In this document: one piece after another, positions 11,261 to 22,600 of the stretch
How the letters are laid out: every line of letters starts with the position of its first letter
Position numbering within the stretch: position 1 is the first letter of the stretch
From: Brachionus plicatilis
Taxonomy: Eukaryota; Rotifera; Eurotatoria; Ploima; Brachionidae
Direction of reading: 5' to 3'
Assembly: GCA_010279815.1 (NCBI GenBank)
Contig: QEOQ01000345.1
Coordinates: 1,215,671 to 1,279,670 of the forward strand
DNA: 64,000 nt
Translations under genes and position numbers: made by a program
Notes under the pieces: generated by a model
Told to the model about the DNA's origin: nothing
Seen by the model: the letters and a program-made list of their open reading frames with translations, nothing else
Databases searched by the model: none

Positions 11261-12276
11261 CAAAATAAAAAAAAGTAGTCTAGTGATAAAGATAGCAATA
11301 AATGCGAGTCTGAAAGCGATGATGAAGATAAGAATATTGTCGCTAATTTTAGAGATGAAGTGGAATTAGTTAGAACTTTTTTTGAGTATTTAACATTCTA
11401 AAATAGACACCATTTTTTGTACTTTTACTTCTTTAAACATAAAACTTTATCTTTTTTTAATAAAGCTCAAACTAAGCACAGATTGTGAAAATTTTATAAT
11501 TGATTAAAAAAAATTTAAACAGGATTTTTTAAGAACTATTCAAGAGTCTGTAATCGCTTACGACTAAAGTGTTCAACTAGATGACAACTAACCTGTTATT
11601 TTATGAGATTTTTTTCTTTATACCGTTGATTTAATGTTTAAAAAATAGAAAAAGCGACTGGTTAATCTGATTAAAATTCAATTTATTAATTGATTTTGAA
11701 TCATAATAAGACCTTGTATCTTTTAACATAGACGCATGATGAGACTTTTGGCCGAAATTTGAATCAATTAGAAATTATAAAGCTTTGGTTGCAAAAAAGT
11801 ACCTCGATTCCTGAAGTTTCTAATAATTTAAAATCACTAATTTACTTCAATTAGAGTAATCACTTAGTATTCAATTTTTCTTTTGGCTTAAATAATTAAT
11901 AAATTTTGCATAGCATAAATTTAAGTCATATTTGAGTCAATCATAATTTATTATTCAAGATTTTTCATTTTTGTAATTATCAAATAGTTTTTTAGTAGAT
12001 TAAATAAAGCTTAGAAATAAGTTAACTTTATTGATTAATTTTTTTAGGCCTTTATCTACCTCAATGTAAGCTTTACCATCGTTTCCTTTCTTCACTAAAC
12101 CGGGCATCCAAGTCTATTTTCGGATTAGAGCCTTACCTTTGATATATTTAGCATATGTTTTCCTAACCGACAAGACCCTAATTTTGTTGACTAAAAATAC
12201 TTCAGTAAATAAAAAACAATTTTACGTAAAATTTCGTTAGCTTACATTAAGAAACGTAATTTTTAGTAAAATTATT

Positions 12277-12384
12277 CCAAAATGCTTACGGCCATATTTT
12301 TGGTAAGAAAAATGTAAAAATTGACTGTTTTTCCAAAATTTTGAAATAAATTTTTTTGAAAAAATAGAAAAAGCTCAATATTGC
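12277..12384 (+). repeat. ~105-bp direct repeat, left copy
   Basis: It runs from CCAAAATGCTTACGGCC to AAAGCTCAATATTGC and recurs about 470 bp downstream at 12751-12853 with only a few differences. It could be the two ends of a small LTR-like or tandemly duplicated element. Confidence 0.65.
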
Positions 12385-12750
12385 TCATTATTAGCTATTA
12401 AAAATATTGTTATTAAGCCTATTATTATATATATTTTTTTTTAAAAAGGGCCAATTTTAATAATAAAATTACTGTATCAATTTTTAAGAAATTAGCATGC
12501 AGAATAGAAATCTTAATTCCAAGTTTCTTTTAAAATTTCCTATGAAAATATATTTTCTAAGTTATAAGTCTCAATGTTTAGGCTATTCTTTTTTATTCTC
12601 ATTTAAAAAAATTAATAATTAAAACTTGTTTGGTAATGGTTTCTCACATAATGAATGTTTTCAAGAATACTGACATGTCGTTATTGTCGATAACTTAAAA
12701 TTAAAAAAAAATTATTCCAAAATTATTTCACAACAATAAGTAAAATTGTT

Positions 12751-12853
12751 TCAAAATGCCAACGGCCATATTTTTGGTAAGAAAAAAAATTGACTGTTTT
12801 TCCAAAATTTTGAAATAAATTTTTTTGAAAAAATAGAAAAAGCTCAATATTGC
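12751..12853 (+). repeat. ~105-bp direct repeat, right copy
   Basis: Second copy of the block at 12277-12384. It shares GGCCATATTTTTGGTAAG and the last 60 bases (to GCTCAATATTGC) essentially unchanged. Confidence 0.65.
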
Positions 12854-12898
12854 GTACCGTTAAAAACAAAAAAAAATTAATTAAAATTTGATTAACAT

Positions 12899-13165
12899 AC
12901 AATTAAAATTTGGAATATAGAAAATGGAAGTGTAAAAATGACTTTGAATAGTCATTCAAATAATGTCGAATCTCTTGCAGTTCTACATAATGGAGATTTG
13001 GCCAGTGGTTCATCTGATAATACAATTAAAATTTGGAATATAGAAAATGGAAGTGTAAAGTTTACTCTCAAAAATCACTCAAGTGATGTTCGAGCGCTAG
13101 CAGTTCTTCATAATTGAGATATAGCGAGTGGATCAGCCGATCATTCAATAAAAATATGGAACTAA
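12899..13165 (+). pseudogene. WD40-repeat fragment with in-frame stop
   Basis: Frame from 12899 reads TIKIWNIENGSV, NNVESLAVLHNGDLASGSSD, NTIKIWNIENGSV, DVRALAVLHN, a stop, then DIASGSADHSIKIWN and a second stop. That is two WD40 blades with canonical GSxDxTIKIWN motifs. One TGA interrupts the second blade and no flanking exon completes the protein, so it is a gene fragment. The near-identical repeated blades suggest descent from a family with highly similar WD repeats. Confidence 0.7.
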
Positions 13166-13589
13166 TTATTTTCTATTATTATTTATGAAAGACAACTCCC
13201 TTTTTATCTAGATCCTTTTAATAAAGAAATTTTTTAAAAAGAAGAAGTTATTTTATTTTTAAGAATTCGAGAACGGTCCGTTTTTAAATTTTAATTAAAA
13301 AATCATTGTTATTTTAACATTTTTTTATATATAAAGAATCCACATGAGTCAATTTATATCTAATATTTAAAAAGTTTTAAAAATAAGATAATAAAAGAGT
13401 GAAATCGAAATTGGTTGATTTTATAATTTTTTTTTAATATAAAGAAATCTTTAGTAAAATAAAATAAACATTTAAAGAAGAATATTAAACTGTTTCAAAA
13501 ACATATTTTTTTTATTGAAAATATATTTTTCGAAAAAAAAAATATAATGAGAATTTTGGGCCATTTTGACTTTTACGAAATCACTTTAT

Positions 13590-14033
13590 TTAACACTAGA
13601 GTCAAAATGACTCTTTTTCGATTTTTAAAAATCGAAATTAAATTCTTTGCCGCTAAAATCAAAGTCAATTTTTGTTATTTGAGCACAAGTTTTTTTTTAG
13701 CATAAAAATAAGAATAACTTTCTAAATTAACTAAATTCAAATAAAAAAAATTTTCTTCCAATTCGTTTTTGTGGTATTTTTAAGCGACAAATTTTTGTTC
13801 AAAATGTAAAAAGCAGTGTGTGGATATTATACAAAAGAAATAGTGAATATTTTTAAAAAGTGTGATTTATCATGGATATTTTATAAGGCCTAAGAAAAGA
13901 CTAAAATTTAATAATTTACTATTTTTATTCAATTAATTTAATAGTTTCAATAAATTCGAACATAAAATGTATGATTTATTCTTTATTTTTCATAACGAGT
14001 TAAAATGACTCGTTTTGGTGCTTCTAGTGTTAA
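13590..14033. mobile_element. 444-bp TTAA-flanked MITE, piggyBac-like
   Basis: The element is bounded by TTAA at 13590-13593 and 14030-14033. Left terminus TTAACACTAGA matches the inverse of the right terminus TCTAGTGTTAA. A subterminal GTCAAAATGACTC (left) pairs with GAGTTAAAATGACTCG (right). Exact TTAA borders plus short inverted ends are the hallmark of piggyBac-type transposition; there is no transposase inside. Confidence 0.65.
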
Positions 14034-15270
14034 TTTTAAAAACCGTTGTTCGATAAGAAACGACATGTCGTAAAAAATCGAGAAAATAGGTTATAATTCG
14101 TACTTTTACTACTGAATTATCCGTCTGTTTCTTTGACACTTCTTTTTAATTTTGAGCGAATTTTTGACCATCTCGTAAATGGTTGCTTTCTTTTTGAAAA
14201 TTAATTTAAAAACAAGATCTTATAAACATTATTGCTTATGTCCATTTCTAACTTTTTCTTGTTTATTTTTACCTCTAAAGAATCCACATGAGTCAGTTTA
14301 CACAAATTACTTTGATTTATTAGTTTTTTAATTTTTTCTATATTTTGAGCTTTTAAATCATGTCTGTTTAAGTTATCTTTCGACAAGTTGAAGTGTGAAT
14401 TTTTTCAGGAAATTTCTCTTTTAAAAATTTCTTCAATTCGTCAATAAGTAATGGCACATAATTATAAATACAAGGATGATGATGCCTTCTGTGATTTTCT
14501 TCAAATAAGCATTCTTCATCCCAATTTTTTAACTATAGGGTATAATTAAAATAATATTTTTAAAATTTTTATCTTTTTTTAAGGAAAAATATTTTCTTGT
14601 TTACATGAAAAAAATACAATTTAAATTTTTTTGTTTTAAAACTAAATAAAAAACAAAAAGCTTTAAATTCTTTTTAGCACTAATTTTACTTTTTTATCAC
14701 CAAAAAATCTCACTTTTCTAAAAATAATTTAATGAAACAAAATTACTTCTTGCAAAAAACAATACTTCTTTAAATGCAAAATTATTTAATAAAAAGATTG
14801 ATTCCGAAGAGACATTTGATGAATCATCGATCAAAGATAAGAGATTATGGGGATAGAAATTGTCAATTAAATCAATTACTCAAATTTTCGTAATCGGCCG
14901 AACAGGAATAAATAAATAATAACAAATTATATTAAAAGAAATAGATAAATATGATGATAATATTCAGGGCTTTGATTATTTTTGAATCATTAGGAAAAAA
15001 ATTTTCTTGAAATAATTTATACATAGGCTGATTCAACAGTGAAAAATTAAATTTGGTATAAGTTTTTAGGCTTTCAGCTATTCTTCAAATAATAAGACAC
15101 GTCTGAAGAAAAGAATTCAACTTTTTTGAATGAAATTTTGAAATAATATATATTTAAGCGAAAATTTGGCAAGATTTTTCAAAATTAATTTTATTCCTAA
15201 CTAATTTAAAATGAACTAAAATCTGATAAATTAATGAATTTAAAAAAACTCTATATTATTTAGACAAAGA

Positions 15271-18200
15271 TTATTTTCTAAAGAAAGATGAAAATTTGGA
15301 AAATTCTTGGTGAAAATCCTTGAAAGCACTGTGAGCATTTCCAATCGCACCTTGGATGCTATTTAAATTGATATTTCCACTTTCGTCTTGTAGCAATTTT
15401 CCTATATTTCCAACATTTACTCCAACTTTTCCATCTTTTACTGAAAAAACACTTTTACCGATATCATGTAAAGCCTTCAAATGTTTAATTATCTTTGGAT
15501 TTATGAGACTCTTCCATTGTTTAAATGTCATATCTTCCGGTATATCATCCAAATGATTGTCTTCAGGATCCAAATCATCTTTTTTTTCATCAAGAGATCT
15601 TTTATAACAAAAATTAAACAAGAAATTTTATTTTATTCTTTCAGATTAATTTTTACCCAGAATCTATTTCTCTTTGAGTAAAAACTCTGATCATAAACTC
15701 ACATTCTTTACCATAATCATATGTACTTGGTATTATCAAATAATTTCCTGGCTCAACTGTGAATCTTTTGGTAACTTCTCTTGAATTTATATATGGACCA
15801 GATGCACCAATACGTTCCAACTGAGTGGCATACAACATTGAATGATTGTTCTTTACGTCATCAACATCAACACCATCTTTGATTCTAAAAAGCTTAAATT
15901 GAATGAATTCTTCTTGTGACTCAGATGATTTTTCCAAAAAACGTCTCAATCGTGTATCTTTTTGCATCAAGGCAATAACAACTGTTGCCTTGTTTTCATT
16001 ATCATCATTATCCACATCGTAAAGTTGAATCAAAAACTGAGGATTTGTCCAAAATTTGGCTAAAAAAATTTGAAAAAAACTAAGATATAGCTGAGATTTA
16101 TTTTAGCAGTTTTAATAACCTGAATCACCATTTCCACAACCACCAGCATTTTTTCCTCGAATCCATTCAGATTGAAAGTATGTACAATGCCATTCCAAAT
16201 TGTTGTTATCACTTTCGTTCTCTAATAAATGTTCGCTAAAACTTTCCGGTGTCATATGACAAATCTGAAGCGAATCCCAGTGTTCTAAAAAGTCTTCAAA
16301 ACACATCCAGAATTCACCATCAAAAACTTTAACTAAACCAGCATCTAAACGATCACTTTCACTCAATGATTCCCATTCAGAGGAACTAATTTTATAAAAA
16401 TATTTTAAAATTTTAATTTTAAAGTTATAAATTATTTGTACTTATCAGACCAAGCACCATTCCATTCAACTTCATTTCCCCAAGGATTTCTTATTCTTTA
16501 AATAAACAATTATTTTTTTTTATCAATTATTTTTGATTTATTTATTTTTTTTCACACCTCAAAAGCTTGTTTCCATCATATTCTTCAACTTTAGTTAGTG
16601 TATAAGCATCTTTACATTACAAAACAGTTAGTTTAATAAATAAGTAAAAATTTGATTAATTATTACGTCCTCTTACCAAACCACTTGGTAATCTTGCTTC
16701 TCTAACGTTGGGATCAGCCTTTAAAAAAATGCATTAAAAGTGTTCATATGCGAATCATGAAATAGATTCTTTAACTAACTCTAACGGATTATATAAATTA
16801 CGTTGTTTTCATTTTTATCTTTAGCTAAAATTTGAAATTTAAATTCCCCAGTCCTATTTGGATTGCTTACAATTTTCTTCTATTTAAAAATTTACTCAAA
16901 CTTCTTTTAGTCTTTTAAAAAGACAATAAAGCAGTTTTAAAGTTTACAATTTATTAAAAAATTAAATTCTTTTAATAGAAAAAATGAGTTCTCCATAAAT
17001 CAAAAACGTAAATAAATTTTGAAATTTTTTAATTGTAAATATAAAAATTATTGACGAAAGAATTGGAAAAAATTTTGTTAATTAAATTTTTTCATATTGC
17101 TATGCTAAAAATTATTTGAAAATTTAAAAAATATGATCTAATAATTATAAAAATTATGATGTATTACAATATTTTTTCAATGATTATTTTCGATTATCAT
17201 CGTTGAACTTAGATGAAATGGTTCCTTACTCATTATTAATGATATCAGTATTGAAATTTAATTTTTTAAGCAAAACTTGGAAAACTGATCAATTCATTGA
17301 GTCAGTTGTTTCATCGCATAAAACGGCTACTTTTGAATTATTAAAAAACATTTTCAAATGAGAAAACTCGGTTTCATAAACATCTGGTAACAAACGACGT
17401 ACAGCACTTGTTGAAGGAATGTTAAATCCAGTTTTTAAATATTTATTTAAAAACATATTCAAACGAGTATTCCCAAGTTTATGTAGAGGAATATTGGCTG
17501 AAGAAAATGCTAAAACAAGTTCTCTTCTAAATTCGTTGTGAGGGTCTTCTTCAAAGTTTAAAGTTCGCGATGTTTCTCTTGCAGACTCATTTTTAACATG
17601 CTTTTCGCTTGAAAAATGCTTAAGAACTGAGGACTTTTTCTGATGATCGAGCTCGATGTTACAAACGTCGCAAACCAGCTTTTGCTTTTTTATAGAAATC
17701 GGTTTCGAGGAAAATTCTTTAAGACGTTTTTGAGGGGTTATTGTGGACATAATAGGATTTAATTTATGATTTGTAAATGGGATTTTTGTTTTTAATGAAA
17801 TCTGTTTAATTTTTATTGAATTAATTTAATAAAATAAATTATTTTAAAGTTAGGGTTTTAGTCTTTTTTTTCTTATTGCAAAAAAATTGCTTTCAAGTTG
17901 CTAAAAGTTGCTAAAGTTGCTTAAGCAACTTTTGGTCGTCCCTGCCATTAATGATTCATCTATCAATTTTCAACGATTAATCATCGTTTTTTTTTTCATT
18001 GGCCTTAATTATATCTAAAAAATATAGAATAGAAAAAAAAACGCCCAATATTTTGCTTTAATTTAAATATAAGAATTATTAGAAAAAATTTAAAAAATTT
18101 CTTGATAAATAATTAATTTTAAGCTTTAGTGAAGGTCACTAAGATTTTAGAGTAATAAGTTCAAATTTAGCCCATGAATTTAATATATATCTTTAATTAA

Positions 18201-19189
18201 TAAAATTCATTCAATTTAAATAGCTTACATTTATGCTGCAACCCATTATTGAATTATTCTTAAAGCTTTTAAAGATCACATTCCATAATTTTGATCTTTC
18301 ACTATAGGAAAGTTTTTTTAGATCAATCTGTTCTTGAACACCACCAGTCATGTCTACTAAAGCATCATAAGTTTGACCAGCATCCAAACTTTCATAAGAT
18401 CCATAGAGCCTAAATTCACCTTTTATGTTTTAATCTCATTGAATTAAAAAAAATTTACTTGGCATAAGCTTTTTCCTAAAATATTAAAAAAATTAACAAA
18501 TCATTTTTTTGTTTAGTTAAAATTTATTACAAGAAGTGAAGACCAATATTCGTTGGGTTCATCAATGTTGGAGCTAAATACTAACTTTCCATCTGGCCAA
18601 AATGGAAGGCGATCATCTATTACCACATCTACCCATTCTCCGTAAAGCCAAAATCTAAAATGAAATATTCCAGCATAGCCTTCACCAAATCCTTGATCAT
18701 CTGGAACCACTTTGGCAAATAGCTTTGGACACTGCATTATTCCAACGCATCCTGCTATAAACCAACAATTTCCTAAATATCCTTGATCCATGTCACATCG
18801 ACCGAATCCAGCGGAAACAAATTCAGCATCGGGATTTGCTTCTTTTGGTCTTAACCACATTACTCCTTTAATTTTTATTTTAATTTTTGATTAAAATTAT
18901 AATATCATTTAAATTCCACCTTGTGGCGGCATTTGAGTGAAATACAATGAACTACCATCGGCAGCAAACAGGGGATCTTCGAATAAATTAGATTCATCAT
19001 GCTCGGACTTGAGTTCGTCAAACACTTGATCCTTAAAAGGCCTAATCACACCCTTGAAATATTTTATCATTAGAATTTTTAAATTATTATTTTCCTTATT
19101 TTTGTTTTATAACAGAATTAAATAAGCATAAAAAAAATACTCATTTGCATTAGATTAAAGAAATAATTACAAACCTTAGAAAAACTCAT
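15271..19189 (-). CDS. Calpain copy 2 (short N-terminus)
   Basis: Recent tandem paralog of copy 1. It starts at 19189 with a 15-nt exon (MSFSK) joined in phase 0 to GVIRPFKDQVFDEL at 19052. The exon plan is then the same as copy 1, including the 17-nt microexon (EKAYA and part of K), and predicts about 611 aa. Catalytic Cys (QGYLGNCWF), His (RGHAYTLTKV across a split codon) and Asn (IRNPWGNEVEW) are present. The C2-like exon (15653-16033 region) encodes the same 126 residues as copy 1. The last exon 15271-15598 encodes the same novel tail but with many substitutions. No annexin-like or Pro/Tyr-rich exon is seen upstream. The intron between PC1 and the His exon carries a hAT fragment in place of copy 1's two insertions. 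Confidence 0.87.
17222..17945 (-). mobile_element. hAT-family transposon remnant (N-terminal transposase fragment)
   Basis: The ORF 17289-17750 (minus, 153 aa) has a BED/CGGBP1-like zinc finger, CDVCNIELDHQKKSSVLKH with downstream SEKH, then ANIPLHKLGN, LLPDVY and VLCDETTDS, the start of a hAT transposase domain. The catalytic remainder is missing. The right end GGTCGTCCCTG (inverse CAGGGACGACC) is hAT-like. The insertion is absent from the same intron of copy 1, where GATGAAATGGTT runs directly into ATCAATTTTT. Borders are approximate. Confidence 0.7.
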
Positions 19190-19649
19190 TTTATTTGCAA
19201 ATCAATCTAAATCAAAAAATTTAAAAATTTTGGATTGTAATCGAAAAAATAAGAAGCAATTTTTAAAAATGGCGTCGGCATCATTAATTCTCAGTGATTT
19301 TGACGGCACTTTTTCTTTTTTTATTTGAATAAATTTTAATAAAATCCATCATTTTTTTTGCGTTACATCAATTATTAATAGCTTTGAAAAGATTGATTAA
19401 AGCTCTTTAGTCTACCTATAAAGGTGAATTAAAGGGTTTTAAAAAAATTTGGTCCAACTTTTTGCCTCAACAAAATTTTTGTTTTTCTAAATAAAAGAAA
19501 TTCAAAGAGAAAAGATTAAATTACATAACTTTGAATTTAAATAATTTATTTAAAAATAATTAAGCTCAATTTATCCTAAAAGTATTACCTAAATTAACCA
19601 AATTGAATTAGTAAAAAAACAAATTTTAAATATAGCTCAATTAGCTTGT

Positions 19650-22600
19650 TTACATAATAAGACAAGCTTCTTGAACCGTTTGAGTATTTTGACCAGATTC
19701 TATGGCTTCTTCACCACTATTTGCAGCTTTGAAAAAATTGTCCCAACTACTAAATATTGTATCCGTGTCATCTAGTTCGAAAAATGATTCCTCTTCTGTT
19801 AAATCCTCATCTTTATTCTGTTCCAAAGAACTTGCTTCAATTGTTTCTTCAGTGAAAATTCTCAACATGAACTCACAATCTCGGTTTGGGTCATATGTGC
19901 TCGGAATTATTAGATAATTTCCTGGCTCAATCCGGAACCGCTTGGTTACTTCTCTTGAATTTATGTAAGGACCAGATGCACCAATTTTTTCTAACTGATT
20001 AGAGTACAATTTGAGACCTGTTGTTTTTGATTCATCGATTGAAACATGATCTTTTATCTAAAAAAAATATTTAAAATTTTAATTAATAAAAAAAAACCAC
20101 CTTAAAGAGTTTGAATTGAATAAACTCTTCAGCTGAATCACAATTTTCTTTTATTCTTTTTAAACGACAGTCTTTCTGCATCAAAGCAATAACCACAGTT
20201 GCTAAACTTTCATTATCGTCATGGTCGACATCCGAAACTTGAATCAAAAATTGAGGATTTGTCCAAAATTTTGCTTGATCATATTGACCACATCCACCTG
20301 CTGTTCTCCCTGTTGCCCATTCCGAGTGATAAATAGTGCATTTCCATGACATGTCACTATCCATTGCCAATTTTCGCCATGACATAGTTCCAATCTTTAA
20401 AAAAATTGAATTAACTTTTAATTTTATTATTTCAGTCTAACGTCATTGGCTTTTTCGATCTCTTCACTAAATGTATCCACTGACATGTGGCATATTTGAA
20501 CTGTATGCCAATTTTTCAAAAAATCTTCATAACTCATCCTTAGAGTATAGATTTTCTAATAATGAAAAGAGAAATTTCTTTTTGATTTTTTTACCAAAAT
20601 TCGCCATCATGATCCTGAATCAATCCGAGTTCTTCCCGTGTGTCATCATCAAATTTTCTCCATTCCCTAGAACTTTAAAAAAAAATTAAATAAAAAATAT
20701 TATATTTTTAAATTTTATTTACTTATCTGACCAGGCACCCTTCCATTCGACTTCATTACCCCTAAAAACCTAATTTTTTTCAACCGAAAAAAATTATTTT
20801 CATTAAAACATTTACCAAGGATTTCGAATTCTAATAAATTAAAAAAATCATAAGAATAAATTGTAAATTCTATCATGTTAAAAAAAATTTGATTCAATCT
20901 TTATTATTCATTGGAAAAACATTTTCCAGGACGGTTTAAAATTCAAAAAAATTAAAAGATGAAAAATTTACGTAAACAACTTAAGAACGCAATCTCAGAA
21001 TCATCGTCACCAACGATCTTAAGTCAAGCAAACATGCTAAGCGAAGAGCAACAATGGTAGTAAGTCGAATAAGACTGACTTTCAAAAACTTATCTTTAAA
21101 GTTAGTAGATCTACATTTAAGTCATTTTTTCGTCACTATTTCGAATTTGCTGTATGAGCATGGAATCCGCATCGACGAAGTGATATTCTATAATGATATT
21201 TATTATATATCACTTCGTCGATGCGGATTCCAGACCTTGCGAACTTGCAGATAATTAATATTAAAAATTATTAATAGGAATAAAAATAATTATTACTCCA
21301 AAAAATGCACATTACTCCATTTAAGTTCTAAATCGACAAAACTGGAAAATTTAATATTTTCGAATTTATTTATTGTGTGAAGGTGTTGAGTAAGATAAGA
21401 ACTTTTTTAATATTCGTCTTTTGAAAGACTGCTTTTATTTTTAAAAATTTCATGTTTACTAATTAAGATTGAACAAATTTGTCTAGACTTATGACCAATT
21501 TTTTAATTAACTGATATATGGTAATGTTCAAAAGGGGTTATGGGTTAATAGGGTGACCGAATTTGAAAACCCCCTATATCTTTTCAATTTTAAAAGCTAC
21601 TTCCTAAAATAATATCTTAATATGTAGAACTCGAGGAGAGGAATCGAATGATATGTGTGATATATTTTAAAAAAATTCGTAACATGCTTTTTTTTCTCTT
21701 AAAGTTCGACCACGCCTAATTAGGTGAAAAACTCTCGATTTAGTAATTCGGGAAAAAGGTGTTGTCTAAGGTAATACTTAAGCTCTAACCTATTTCGCCC
21801 GTTAGATTCAGCACAGGTTAAAGTATCTACGAGAATTTTTTCAGAATTTTAGGTTATGTCCTTAGGACTTCATTTAATGGGGTTATATTTAGGACTTAAA
21901 AGGTTAAATAGATTTAACCCTATTAGTCCGAAAAATCACCCAATTAGTACAAATAATATTTCATTTAACCCATTTAACCGAATAAGACTATAAAAATATT
22001 ATTTTTTAATAATTTAAAAATTGTAAAATTATTTTCTCTCTTTCTCATTCTCAAAAAAAATTTTTTTTCAAAACCAAGTTTTATTTCAAACATAAAAAAA
22101 AACAAATTGATTAAAAATAAGCTTAAAATGTCACAGGAAAAAGATTTAATCTAAAAAAAAAATTATATTGATCAAAATCTAAAAGACGCAATATAAGTGA
22201 TGTAAATAGCAATAAGCTAAATCGATCTTAAGCCGCAAATTTGTACGGAATTCCAAGACAAACGCTTGTTAATCATTTAATTGGACGATACAAATCAACT
22301 GATGTTGGACGTCCAACAGTTTATAGTACACAAGAAAAAGAGGTTATTTCACATATGCTTCAAAAGATGGCTGATGCTATTAATAAGGACGGAATCAAAG
22401 AAATAGTTAAAAACTATGCCGAATCTTTGAGCAAAAGTGATAGTTTTAATAACGGACAACCCAAAATTCCAAAATTCTCTTCATAAATAGGTCAAATGGG
22501 TTAAAAGGGTTAAAATTCTGTTTTTAGGGTTAAATTTCTGGCCAATTATATACAATTTTAGGGGTAACCGGGTTAATCCTTTTGACCCTTTTGAGCCTCA

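Larger units (their letters stand above)
10572..15270. other. Intergenic region between calpain copies 1 and 2
   Basis: No intact gene was seen. It contains a decayed family 1 repeat (11203-11260), an acidic coding-like relic near 11275-11390, a direct repeat pair (12277-12384 and 12751-12853), a WD40 fragment (12899-13165) and a TTAA-flanked element (13590-14033). The remainder is low-complexity AT-rich DNA. Confidence 0.6.
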
